Origin: Nymphaea colorata
Taxonomy: Eukaryota; Streptophyta; Magnoliopsida; Nymphaeales; Nymphaeaceae
NCBI RefSeq assembly: GCF_008831285.2
Contig: NC_045138.2
Location: 16,029,934 to 16,093,933, forward strand
Length of the DNA: 64,000 nucleotides
Direction of reading: 5' to 3'
The notes under the pieces were generated by a model. That model was not told the origin of the DNA, did no database searches, and worked only from the letters and a program-made list of their open reading frames with translations. Both the position numbers and the translations under genes were made by a program. How positions within the stretch are numbered: the first letter of the stretch is position 1; each line of letters opens with the position of its first letter. This document shows, piece by piece, positions 24,701 through 46,023 of this stretch.

Positions 24701-25286
24701 ACATCCAAGTGTCATTTTGAATTAATTTTTAGGAATTAGAGCAACATCCAAAACTTGTAATCCTTCAAAATTTTGACGTTTTAATGTGAAACATTCTTGC
24801 ATTAAATTCACAGGACATGGTCATGCTAGTACTTGTCATAATTTGACTCTCTTTTGGGATGATGAGCCTGTTTGACTATCAACTCAAACCTTGTTACTGC
24901 AATAAACTTTTGTTAAGGAGAGGCCTTTTTCATTTTTCCTTTTTCTACTCCAATTTTGTCTAGTTATAGCTTATTGTCTCTATCCCTTTCTGCACATTTT
25001 AGCAATGGAGTTTCTGTTAAACCTGCAATTGGAATGTACCTTACCAGGGCGGTATGATCTTGCTCGTGCATTGGAGAAATGGGGTGGCCTTCAGGAAGTT
25101 TCTCGGCTCCTGTCATTGAAGCTAAGGCATCCAAGAGGTGTAACTGCTTCAAAACAGAAAAGAAATGACTCCATAGTCGATCAGGCCTCTTCTAGCCCTG
25201 GAAGAAAATGTAAAGCATTTGTTTCACAAGATACTCAAAAGTGGCTCATGACACTCAAGCATCTAGGTATCAACTGGGTCGAGTAA
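18719..25286 (+). CDS. HCF145: HCF145-like plastid RNA-stability protein (two SRPBCC domains plus TMR motifs)
   Basis: Ten exons: 18719-19125, 19211-19331, 19733-19818, 20168-20585, 20691-20791, 21155-21221, 22202-22429, 22829-23287, 23445-23517 and 25048-25286. All have GT-AG introns and the phases join to 732 residues; Arabidopsis HCF145 has about 720. The first in-frame ATG after a stop is 18719. The N-terminus is Ser/Arg-rich and acid-poor, like a chloroplast transit peptide. Two polyketide-cyclase/SRPBCC-type domains follow: about 88-230 (VWKVLTDYEKLADFVPNL) and about 350-510 (VWSVLTDYETLPEFVPNL). At the C-terminus are two transcript-binding motif repeats, about 580-612 (GRVDLEKAITRMGGF) and 654-680 (GRYDLARALEKWGGLQEVS). 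In Arabidopsis, HCF145 binds and stabilises psaA mRNA and so is needed for photosystem I. The last intron carries a MITE. Confidence 0.9.
23972..24402. mobile_element. MITE-like element in the last intron of the HCF145-like gene
   Basis: The element starts GTCACATAGGTA and ends TACCCATGTGAC, a 12-bp terminal inverted repeat with one mismatch. Inside the ends are GTACGGGTACGG-type words in both orientations. It is 431 bp long with no coding frame. The flanks (AAAGCTAT and AAAGACTA) are similar but not identical, so a target duplication is not proven. The superfamily is unassigned. Confidence 0.6.
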
Positions 25287-25413
25287 ATCACTCTCCCTCA
25301 CCCCCTATGATGATTCAATTCAAGATGAGCGCCCGAACAAGCATTATGTAAATCATATGTATCTCCAGTACCATGTACAGATTTTTTTGTATCCAAAATT
25401 CAGCTTAGATGCT

Positions 25414-28400
25414 TCATTCATCTTCTTCCGGTGGATACTCATCATCAGACGAACCTCCCAAGAAGGATCCCAGAGATTTCCGCAAAATGCTGAAAGATTT
25501 ATCGTCCTGTTTCACCACATTTGATTAGGTTCATGTAACGAAAAAAGTAACACATACGCTGTCATTGGCTACTTAGTTTCCGCACCAAACGGCAGCCGCT
25601 GAATCTTGAAATGGCCACGGTTTTGATTCTAAACCTAGTGTTGGTGGATTTTTTACAGTGCAGGTTTTAAATGCATATATTTGACATACATGACGCGTTT
25701 CAGATCCATCTATTGCCATATTTTAAGCCAGAGGTTATTGTGCCTTCTAATTTGAATGCATCTGAAAACCCTCAAAAAGTGAGGATCTCAAGCACACACC
25801 ACTATTCGTACATGGATATGAATGCCACTTAAGATGCATTTATTCCAAATCAATCATATTCGAAGCATAGCATAGGTATAACTATCTAAATAATCCATTC
25901 ATGGCATGCATGATAAATTCACGGACTGCATAATCTCTTAATATGGGCATGTAAATACAGCCCCTTGCCAGGTCATTCATTGGATAGATAGCTAGACATC
26001 ACCTGCATCTACGATAGGCTTCTTTTCTTTTCTTAGGCGAGGAAACCACATCCGAGCAGTGAGGTAACCGCGTTTGGATGGGTGGACCTAATTTCCCAAA
26101 AGAAATTCTTCCATACTTCTACTGTTCTACTACTTAAAGTCATGAATCAAACTTGGTGGCAGTTTCCCGTTAAAGCACGTGTTTCCTAACCCAATGTATC
26201 GGGTAGGTGGTCCGGTGGAACTCATCTCACGTAAATTTTCACCTCCATCTCCATGTGAACACACCCTTGACTCCCATGGGAGTGAACCCTGAAAGTTAAT
26301 ACCCTCACCCTACGCATCGGTTGGCTTACAGAGGGACTAACTGCCTAACTCATTGGCTTTGAATTCCAACTGATTTCATCACAGCCCAAGCCCAGGCCAT
26401 TGGGCCAACACCCTCATGGCTTTGCATACGGGGAGTTGCATGTAATCTAAGTCTCAAACAATCCTTGAAAGCTTCAATGTTTACACCCTCCATTTATCCA
26501 CCTTCCACCCGCCACTTTATACTAGCTTACCTGCATCACTAATAATTTACCATTATTACATTACCCTGACAGCCTGATATGATTGAGGGAATGCTAGATG
26601 TCCTTTTTTCTCTTTTTGGGGAACGGTTCAAGAAAACGTCGTAGGATTTAGATACTAATTCTTTGTTACTCTAGGATGGATATCAATGGCCGTATCGAAA
26701 TTACCTGCTTTTTCTTCTTAAGCGAACACTCAGCTGCTGCAATCTTGTCTCCACAGGCCTTCTCAAGGTTAGCTAACATAGCCTTTTCCTTTTTCCCTAT
26801 CACAAATCGATCCATATAAAAGTCCAAATCAGAAGACAGAAATAAAAGTCGCAGAAAGAGATCCAGATTGCCCTGAGATTTTTACTCACTCTGTTGTTCG
26901 TATCGGACAAATAGCTTCTCCTTTTCATCTTCGTATTTGGAGAATATATCTGCAATGGTCATTTCATGATTTGAAATCTAATTTTGGAATTCATCTCAGC
27001 GAGTGATGTTGAAATTCTACATAAGTATGGTTACTTTGAAAAGCCTGCAAATGTTGGGTTCTTTCCTTGCAGAACTTGTCATCAAGTGCTTGAAATTTGG
27101 ATGCCTCATCCTTCAACGAGTTCTCGCACTGAACAATAACAGGGCAATTAACTGATCGTGTTATATAGTAAGCTAAGGCGTCTTAACCAGTTTTTTTGGA
27201 CCTCAAACTTATGAAGAAACACATTAGAATTTATGTTGTGCAAAGTGTAAACAGTAGTGACTAAGGGTCTATGGCACTCGATCTATGTAAAGCCAATGAT
27301 CCCGATTTAATTGAAAAGCGGAAATGGAAAAATATGTGCTCAGCACGACGGGACCTCCTTTGAACTCTTCATCAGAGCTTTCAAAAAGTTTTGCCTGTCA
27401 TTTATAAAAGGATAGGGCTCAGATTGGGCATATCACTGTCAGAAGTGGAGATCAAACGAGTAAAATGAGCAGCAGGAACTAGATAGTTGCTGCATAGTGC
27501 TTACCTATCCTTGTCAATCTTCTGTTTAGCCTCGTCAACCATCGACTTGATATCTGAGGCCAGACTGTCGTAGAAGGACATCTATCAAATCACTTTGCTC
27601 ATAAAATGAGGAGGCAATACGACTATTCCAAGAAAATTGCTCGAGTAGGATGAAAAGCACATAATTGACAAAGCACGGGTGAAATTGACATAAATTTGTT
27701 GCTATTTCTGGTAGCGTATAGCGGCCTACCAAGGGGAAATAGGAGACCACTAAGTTTAGAAGGAAAACCACGCATAATTCTTGTCTTATTGCAGGATAAT
27801 CAGAAAAAAGAATTTCATTGTTTGAAGCCTATTAGCTCAACTAGCAGCTGCACTGTGTATTGACTAGAGGCATCTATGGAATAAACATTGTCTATTAATC
27901 GAATTGAAAGAGACAGACAAAGAAGGTTTTTTTTTTTTTCAATCAGAAGAAGACCACATTGTGCCTATACAATGGAATCCTCTCATATACATCTATTTTC
28001 TTTACCATAAAAATTTACAACTTAGTTCGAATAAATTCTCGAAGTATGAGAAAATACTTGCAAATGCACAATACATCTTTATGTCCTTTGCCAAATACGA
28101 GGATTTCTTCTTAGAGATTGGTTTCGCAGAAACAATTTCTTTTTCCCGTCCGCGTCCCTATCTTACCCGCAGAGACGGCCCGCTTTGGCCGATGTCACAG
28201 TTTTCCTCAGCCTCTAGTCGAGCAATCGCCCCGGTAGAAAGAGTAGGCAAAACCGAAAATCACTGATTTTCTCCCGTTTCACGGTTTTCATTCTCCTCGC
28301 GGGCTTTTATTGACAACTTCACACTAGTGTACGTCTAATATAAACTCGGCGAAACAGAATACCATTCTAAAGACACAAACACCTGAAATTTATCGGCCGA

Positions 28401-28947
28401 CGTAGATAATGAAACCTATAGGTAGAGCAACCATCAACACAATGGGGAAACTAACGAAAGAACGCTATCGGTGCAATTCGTAAAAGAACAACAAATTAGA
28501 CTCGCGAAACACCTGATCGATTTGATCAGAGACCTGTTTCTTTTATCTTCGCTTACTCTAACATGATATCGCACCGATGACTAACACGTTCTTCTGTTCT
28601 TCGTCCCAATCCCCTCGTCCGTTACCTCGCTTACCTGGAGATAGTCTCCTCCGTTTTCTTCTGACTGTCCCTCTGTGCCTTATCTTTGATCTGCTGCAAC
28701 GCTGAGATGATCCCCTTTATATCACTGTGAATCACCAAGAAAATTGTCCAAAGTCGATACTCTCGCTCAGAGATCGAGACAAATGGAAATAAACAAAGAG
28801 AGGGGAGAGAGAGAGGTGAAGCCTTGAGAATTCGCGATCGAACGGATCGTCGGCTTCCGCCTTCGTTCCTTGCTCCAGCGACGGATTCCGATGAGAATCG
28901 CCAGTTGCTCTCTCTCGCTTCCTGGTGCTCCCTTTGATCCCCGCCAT
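25414..28947 (-). CDS. ASY4: Small coiled-coil protein, ASY4/SYCP3-like meiotic chromosome axis candidate
   Basis: Eight exons on the minus strand: 28823-28947, 28635-28724, 27505-27564, 27355-27394, 27035-27128, 26890-26949, 26705-26796 and 25414-25506. They join in phase to 217 residues; Arabidopsis ASY4 has about 212. A basic N-terminus (MAGIKGSTRKRERATG) is followed by a nearly continuous predicted coiled coil (about 42-185). The end is FSILRKSLGSFL and an acidic tail. That end recalls the RKSLQSML motif that closes the COR1/XLR domain of vertebrate SYCP3. In plants, ASY3 and ASY4 are the proposed SYCP2/SYCP3 counterparts of the meiotic axis, needed for synapsis and crossover placement. 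The exon 1 junction is the weak point: it needs a GC donor (AAG/GCTTCA). The exon 3 acceptor is chosen by phase. The family call rests on memory of motifs, size and architecture. Confidence 0.6.
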
Positions 28948-28984
28948 CACCAGAATTTCAAATTCGGTCTTCGCGCCTTCGTGT

Positions 28985-29017
28985 CCGCCAAATAAAATAA
29001 GGGCCTTGCTATTTATA
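28985..29017 (-). promoter_or_regulatory. TATA box and E2F-like site of the ASY4-like gene
   Basis: On the minus strand TATAAAT (29011-29017) lies about 64 bp before the ATG at 28947. Between them is TTTGGCGG (28985-28992), which fits the plant E2F consensus WTTSSCSS. E2F sites are usual in S-phase and some meiotic genes. Function is inferred only. Confidence 0.4.
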
Positions 29018-29029
29018 GCCAAACCAGTG

Positions 29030-30340
29030 GACGGGTCGGACGGGTAGACGAGTTTGACTCCGTTTAGTTGGTCCAAACCCGCGGGCCCGTTGTCTGCCCC
29101 TTTTGTCTTTCTCAATGCTTTTAATAAACTTATGTTTTTATTATTCCCATAGAGTTGTATATAAGAGAAGATGGGGTTAAGCCTGGGCAGCCAGCGGGCG
29201 TTGAGCCCAAGCCCCAGCCCAGCTTAACACTTAAAACTCGAGCTCCAGCCTGACTTGAGCCTGCGCTCGGTTAGATTAAATTAATATATATATATATATA
29301 TAATAAATCATAATAAAATATCATAATTATATATAAAAATCAACAAAATATATATTAAAAAAATATTATAAAGCCAAACCGGGTTTATCGATACTAGGCC
29401 CAGTCGAACCGGGTTTATCGATACTAGGCCCGATGGCCCATTTTAGTGAAACATACACCAAAAGTAAGCCAAATAAATTTGAGGACAAAAAAATATTGTT
29501 GCTTGCAATCAACAAATTTACACGACCTCACGTGACAAGAAAACCATGTTGAGTAGGTGACCCTTGTACATTCCTTTATAAATTGCACTCCAACGTCAAT
29601 CCTGCTGATGAGTGATTGATTGGGGTCATCTATGAATCATGTTCAAATCAGATGTAACATTTACAAAATTTGATTTATAGGGATTTCATGTATTCATATT
29701 TGCATGCAAATAAGAAAATGATTATACTCTACCTACATCTAATTTTAGGTTGTGTTTGACAACTTCATATTTCATATTGAAGCTGCATAAAAAGTCTGTT
29801 TAGCATGAATTTTAAATTCATACTACATGTTAAAAACCATGAACTTAAGTTGTGTTTGTTTTATCGTGAATATGAGATCTGTGGTGATCTAAAAATTGAG
29901 ATCCATTAATTTAAGATAAGACGACACCTTTTATGTAGCGTTCTGAAGCTATCAAATCCACAATCACCACAAATTTGAAACAAATACAACGTTAAAGTTG
30001 CGATCCGAATCTGATACTAATATAACTTTTAAATTTGCAAATGAATCCGAATCAGACTTTTAAATATGCAACCAAGATCTGAGCTACATTAGTATACACT
30101 AAAAACGCACATGGAGTTCTTTATTGGGCAAATGGAGTCCTTTTAAAGCCACGACTGAACAGGGAGTTCAACACCAGCGCGCGTCTAGTTGCAGTGGAGG
30201 GACGCTAATCCGAATGGAAGAAGACAAAGTAAAAAACTGATAAGCAGAAAAGCCTCTTGAAAAATTTATCTGGTGTTTACGGTTTTGCCCAGATGAATCC
30301 TAGACCTCAGGATATGTCATCTCTCTCGATTCTCTCTCAT
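29030..30340. other. Divergent spacer between the ASY4-like gene and LACS9
   Basis: No coding exon is seen. It contains AGCTCG/GAGCCC-type repeat debris (29180-29280), a TA-rich patch (29282-29360) and a 30-bp tandem duplication (29377-29431). The right edge is probably the LACS9 promoter and the start of its leader. Confidence 0.55.
29377..29431. repeat. Tandem pair of a 30-bp unit
   Basis: The word AACCGGGTTTATCGATACTA plus GGCCC occurs at 29377 and again at 29407, exactly 30 bp apart. It is identical over about 25 bp, so the duplication is recent or conserved. Confidence 0.75.
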
Positions 30341-30515
30341 ATTTAATTTTCCGCCCCTCCCTCCATTCATCCCTTCACTTCTCTCTGTTCCTGCGGCGTA
30401 AAAGGCAAGATTACGTTGCCTCCCACCCCCCTCTCTCTCTGGTAGATCCATTTGTTTTTCACACCGTTGCGGCGTTGAATTCCACTTTCTCGATGTTTAA
30501 GATTTGATTTCGAAG

Positions 30516-31932
30516 GTGAGCTGGTAGAGTTTGGACCTCCTCCCATTCTAACACCATGAATGCACTTGGGTAGTGTCCTTTTTCTTGTATTTGTTGCCCA
30601 TTTGCCTTATTTTCCTCTCGCTGTTACTTTTTCATGCCTTTTTGGTCTGAAGTCTTCGTGACGATGTTCATGCATGCCTATCTTCTATCGCTTCTTTCTC
30701 ATTGATGGAGTTGCGGCCTCTTAGGCTTCTGAAATTGCTCACTCTTCTCAACAGATGAGAGCTTTTCCGCATGGCAATTTCCTCAACGCTTTTTACTTTT
30801 CGGGACAGATTGTGACATGCAAGCACCGCATTGGTAGATTTCCTTGTGGTTTCTTCGTTTCTAAATAGAGAGAATTGGAACTCGTTCGTACTCGGATTCA
30901 TGAACTTGTTCGTTCTCTGCACAAGATGCAAGATATCGAGCTCCGGCCTGTACCTTCTGAGACTAAGCGTCTGGATTCGTGAAATGTGATGGAAAGCAAA
31001 CCTCATAGTATCGGGTATCCAATTCATCGAGCATGATACCTCATCTTATCGAAACAAAAAGATAAGAGGGACAATTGCCTGCGCAAAACGCTGATCTCCA
31101 TTTAAAACATGTACCTCATTTTATCAAGAAAAGATAGAAAAGGGTACTAAATGAAGTGTTCGATTTGGAAACCTGCGCCGGTTGCAAACTTGGCCACTGG
31201 TAGAAGCGGATGCTTTTTGATAGGAGGAAATTTGTAAATGAGCTGTTATAAATTAGAACTTCCTTCATCCAAGCAGATTCTCTTTACAAGGTTCCCTCCA
31301 TTCAAGAAGGTTGCTTTATGGCAAAATATCTTTACTATTTGAAAGTTTTCCCTCCAAGCCTTGCATATGATGAAAATCCTTGATCAATTCTGTGTCGTGG
31401 ACTGTGTCTTCTTTGTGTTGACAATACTAACGCAGTTTAGCATTATTACATGATAGTTATCGGTCAAATATACTTTAGGCAACAAAATACATTATTAAAG
31501 AGGGTGACACAACAGTACTTTAAGAAGGATCATAATTAAAAGTCGATCGGAATGGCCTATCACTATCATGCTTGAAAACCTAGTGAATTTATGGTCTTAA
31601 CCTTCTACCGCCTAGAAAACTGAACATAGCAAAGATCTGGTATTACAAGTATGTTGTTAACGCTAATGTACTTATTGCACCCAATTCACAAAGTTCATTC
31701 ATGTTCCTTGTTGATGTATGCAACCATGCATTTACCATAACAGAAGTGTTTGCAGTGGCTAACATTTCATCTTATGATTTATTTCAAAATTCCGTTTTGA
31801 TCGTCATTGGTCATATTCATTTAAGAAGTTCTCTTATTTGGATAGACTTTAAGTAGATTGGCAGGAAATAATTGTGGATCTCCCTTTTTATAGATTAGGG
31901 TGAAAACTGAATCTTGCACTGGAAAAGTACAG
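30516..31932 (+). other. Probable 5' UTR intron of LACS9
   Basis: A good donor (GAAG/GTGAGC at 30515/30516) and acceptor (TACAG/GTCTTT at 31932/31933) bracket 1.4 kb of AT-rich DNA just before the ATG at 31945. A C/T-rich, leader-like stretch (30340-30510) lies upstream. A leader intron of this kind is common in plant housekeeping genes. It is inferred and needs transcript data. Confidence 0.5.
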
Positions 31933-31944
31933 GTCTTTTGAAAG

Positions 31945-41276
<9,332 letters not shown>

Positions 41277-41918
41277 AGGTAGTCTTCATGCGAGGCAGAC
41301 ATTGGCTGTGTGATACCTTTGTATCATCAAGAAGTTGGTGAAGCTTTATGGTCACCTGGTTTTCAAGAAGTTAGGAGTACCAATTTTGACATCGACAATG
41401 ATTGCGGCCTTTAGATTGTATCTTGGTCGGAAAATTCAATTCAACAGAATGGTTACCAAAGGTGCATTCAGTGCTTTTGTAGTCCTCATTTGATCTACAA
41501 TTTTGAGTGCTCAAATTTTGTTGTCACGAGAAAGCCTCCTCTCCAACTTGAAGGCTAGAAAACTGGACCATGTCATCCCGTTGATTTTTAAGAACCACAT
41601 CTTTCTGGCATCAGCTCATTTTATCTGCCAACCCTGTTCAGACTCTATGTCCACCTGAACTACATTTTGAAGACAAAACTTCCAGAAAAGCACTGCATGC
41701 ATATTTTTTTGGAGCTCCAAGAACAAGCTTGCCACTAGCATAATGCTGGAGGATTCTTTTCATCCAAACTATTACCGTGCATTTACACAATGAGCCTTCT
41801 GAAAACCTTTTCCATATTCCTACCACTGAAGTGTGCTAAAAGATACAATGAATACATTTATGTAGAAGCAAGGGAATACAGAAAAAAATGCGTCCTGTAC
41901 ATGCTCAATAGCCAATGG
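41277..41918. other. Convergent 3' spacer between LACS9 and the FBP7-like gene
   Basis: The 642 bp between the two stop codons must hold both 3' UTRs. No coding exon or clear repeat is seen. Confidence 0.6.
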
Positions 41919-44900
41919 TCATCCAGGTACAAAGTAATCCATCTTGTCCACGGGTAGATTTAGGACGGATGTCTCCACCTGCAACCACAAGAAAAATCGT
42001 TTATCCCACTGGAAATAACATCAAATAATGGCCAAATGACACATGATCAGCAAAGGAAGAATTCACCTCTTCAAATGGGACGAACACAAAAGGTGCTAAG
42101 CCCCTCCTGTGAGAGACTGCAGGTACATCGGGATTATGCGTCTCATCATCTTGCCATTGTTCTACTACGCCAAGCATATCGTCCTGCCCATCTAGTTCAT
42201 TGTTACCTATTCCGCTAGTGACTAATGAAAGAAGATCCAATCTATTGTTTGCGCCCACACACGTTCCTCTGAGCCTGTTACATTAGTAGCATATATCAAA
42301 ATAGATGATCAGAGACTAGAAAACATAAGCAAGTCAAGCAGATGAAACACATAGTTGCATGTATAACCTTAGGCGAATCCGAAGAACAGTAGGACGCAGG
42401 CCTGGGTATAGAATAGCAGCCTCTACCTGCCAACAGGTTCACAGACACAAATTTTATTGGTACGTTATGCGGCTTTACAGATCATGCCAAAAAGTTACTG
42501 TTTTCATTTTCCACAGATACACACTTATAATTACTTATAACAAATTAGTAAAATGGGGTTTTATTTCTTTTATGACAGAAGCAAATACATAAGAAATAGT
42601 AATAATTCATGTGGTAAACAACTGAACGAGATCCATGTTTTTTGCATGCACTGAACTCACAAATTATAAAGGGGCAAATTTTTTCAAACCTGGTCATTTG
42701 TCAAAGTGTAGCGACCACTAAAAACACATTCTGCCTTTGATGCACGGAAGTTCATGCATTTTGCAACTTCTTTAACACGTTGAGAAGAATTCTGATTGAC
42801 AAAAAGTAGTAGAAGGTGAAATACTGGTAGCACTACTATTGATGATGAACGGAAAAAGTGTAAAAATTCAGAAAGCTAACCTTGTAAAGGAACTTCCCTG
42901 TTGGGAAAAACCTGATGTAACGGTAATAGCACACCTGAGACACAACGATACATAAAATGAGGAGACATGTCAATAATATATCTGCAGTCCATATAAATAC
43001 GTATGGTTCAGTAACGCATTTGTAATATATAACACAAGTTGATTGCTCCACAACATATACATGCTTTATTCCTTGGCCAGTAGTACCCTTATTGCATCTA
43101 ATATGCATTTCATGGACAAACCAGATCATACTTTTAGTTATTAACCAGTTCCCGTTTTTCCAAAAAATGCAATTTGAAATTTGAACATTCTGGATTCAAT
43201 TTAGTTGTTATTTAACCCATGAGTCAGCAGATATCATTTTCAAGCATGGCAATCAGAATCATCCAAACATTGAATGTATGTGTTGCATTGCCTACAATAT
43301 CGACAAAGAATCTGTAGGATAACTGTAAAAAAAGGATGATCAACTTTCACACGAGGCATTGTAAACAAATCATGGTGACAGCCAACAGGCTGCTTCCTCA
43401 AATGACAAGAAGATGCCTAAGAAGGAATTTCACATACCAAGTGCACTGGGTTTGTAATTTTCCACTCTGCAACTCCAGCTCGGATGTAGGTATTTCTACT
43501 TACATAAAGACCTGGTAAAAATAAAATGCAACGGTGTGATATATAAATCTTCAAAACTTGGACCATGACATGATCAGGACCAAAAAAATACAAACTTGTG
43601 TACAAGTTAACCAAAATGAAAAAATCAGAGTAGCAATTGTATACTTAATTTCTTCAATGGACAAGAGAGAGAAAGAGAAATATAAGTTTCTTCTATATAT
43701 CCAGCAGTTTTTTTGCTTGAATTTGTGTATCTTCGGAAAACCCTAGTGGTCTCCATGCTTCTATGTGATAGCGCTTTAAACGCCATACCAAGCATACATG
43801 GTTCTTTCTTTCCTTATCAGTGATACTGTGATCTTTTTTCTTTTTGCTATTAGTCCAGTTTTTCCTTCATGACAAACCTTCTGAAGTATTACTTATTTAT
43901 TTATTTCTGAAAGCCCATTGAAAAATCATAACTGGTAGAAGTCACCAATATGCGTCCTGCATAGTAGCTTCACAGACCAAAATTTTTTTGTGACTATCTT
44001 TGTTCTGCAAACCACATCTATTTGCTGCTCACAATAAGCATTACATCTAAATGCAGTATAAATCCATAAACGAAGAAAAGGTTCTTGTTCATAACAAGAC
44101 CTCAATATATCTTTTTTCTAATTAAACCAATGACATTGCATGAACTAAGTTGCCTAACCAATAATATCTAGAGCTTTAGTAATGCATAGAACAAAGAAGT
44201 ACTCCAGAGAAGTCAAGAGGGTCAAGAACAATATGAAACAGACCTTCAGAAGACTTCTTCATAATTCACATGAAAAACTCAAATCAGATTGTTGGTGCTA
44301 TGAGTCCTAATCGACAAGCAAACTGTGCTGTCGTTTTACAGCACACAAGAAATTGAAGACATACCATCAGTACGAGCCCTTGGTCTTGAAAGCCACATTT
44401 TCCTCCAAGAACCTTCATATAGAGATTGGACAAGCTTGTAATTTTCTACTGGACCAGAGATCTGCAGAAACAACTCAATTGCTATAGATCCCACAATGCC
44501 ATAATGCATGATGAATGAAAATACACAAAATCAGCATGAGATGAATTAGTGAATTACCTGCCATGTCTTCAGACAGGCATTGCGCCAAAAGATAGGATTG
44601 CGAATAGTGAAACGCCATTTTCTGCATACACATGCAGCCCTCCCTAAGCTGTAAGGTGTCATCCTCATGAATATCTGGTAGTAAACAAATCCATCAGCAT
44701 GTTTACTGAAGAATATGATAAAAAAAAGTTACTTGCTGATCAGGTATGCACACTAACAGAATGAACCATCAAAAGAGCTCTTAGAGATCTGTACTTAGAT
44801 ACAGAAAAGAAGCATAGCTTCCCATTCATAACGAAATGCAGGAAGAACAAGAACAGATGAAAATTGAGTTTTAGGAATATGCAAACTTCAACCATAAGAG

Positions 44901-45983
44901 ATCAAGAAAATATGTGCACAAGGCACACTGATTCTTGATGCAGTAGATTGCATTTATTAGGTTGTAGTTCTAGGAAAGTAGAGTAAGAGGGTGTCAACCA
45001 AGAAGGCTGTGGAACTATTTGGCATACTCAACTGCAGTAGAAGAATACCTCCAAACAAAAGTCAGGCAGAAAATTCAAAACTTGATCTAATGCTGGAATT
45101 TTTTCATATACAAAACAAATCAATTGGAAAAAACCAGCTTCATAAAAAAAGAATTTCTGCAGGATAAGACCCTTTACATAATCAACATGTGAAAGCTACA
45201 TCATTTCATGAATTATAGATGCCATGAAGGACATCCAAACAAACACAATCAGGACATTTCATCAGCTTTTTCCTTTCCATTTTTTTTTATTTTAGCCGAT
45301 AGGAGCTTTACATGCTCAGTTCAACCTACTTTTATACAATGTGGATTTCAACCCTATAAAGAAGGGAAGAATATAAGCATATACGAAAAGGCAAGAAAAT
45401 TTTGACTTATCAGGACTGCTTGCTGCTGCAAAAAGATACTTTGCAATGGATTACAAGAGATAGAATACTCTCAACATAGCAAAATGATAAAATGAAAAAA
45501 CAACCTTAAGGAAATATTGCATTTGTACTTCCCACAAGCAATTGCTATTAATAAAAAGGTACACTGAATTATGACATTTTCCCTTAGCCTATTATAACCA
45601 ATAGATGATCCTTAGAACTTTCAACTAGTGATCTTTTGTAGTCAAGATCCCGAGTAGCCAGGTGACTACTCCAACTAGTTGGTTACATCAGCTGCCAACC
45701 AACCTGCGTTGTCAAACCACTGACTAGTTGGTACTAGTCAACTAGTTGCCTTAGTATTGGGCCAGCCAGACAATCCCCAAACTATATGCATATATGTGTT
45801 ATAGATTATATGCTAAGTAACACAGAGTCTTCAATAAGGTTGCCGCATCGCCGCACTTAAGCCGTGTCAGGTACAGCTTGGGTGCTTCTTGGGCACAACT
45901 TGGGTGCAGCAACAAACAAATTGCTTTCTTTCTATTGAATCATTTGATGAAATCATAGTTCATTAATCATTAATTGCTATTGT

Positions 45984-46023
<40 letters not shown>

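Noticed and set aside
27565-27581. Start of ASY4-like exon 3 at the in-frame ATG (27581)
   Set aside because: The strong CAG/GTAAGC donor of exon 2 ends in phase 2, which joins only to the acceptor before 27564. Starting at the ATG would break the frame.
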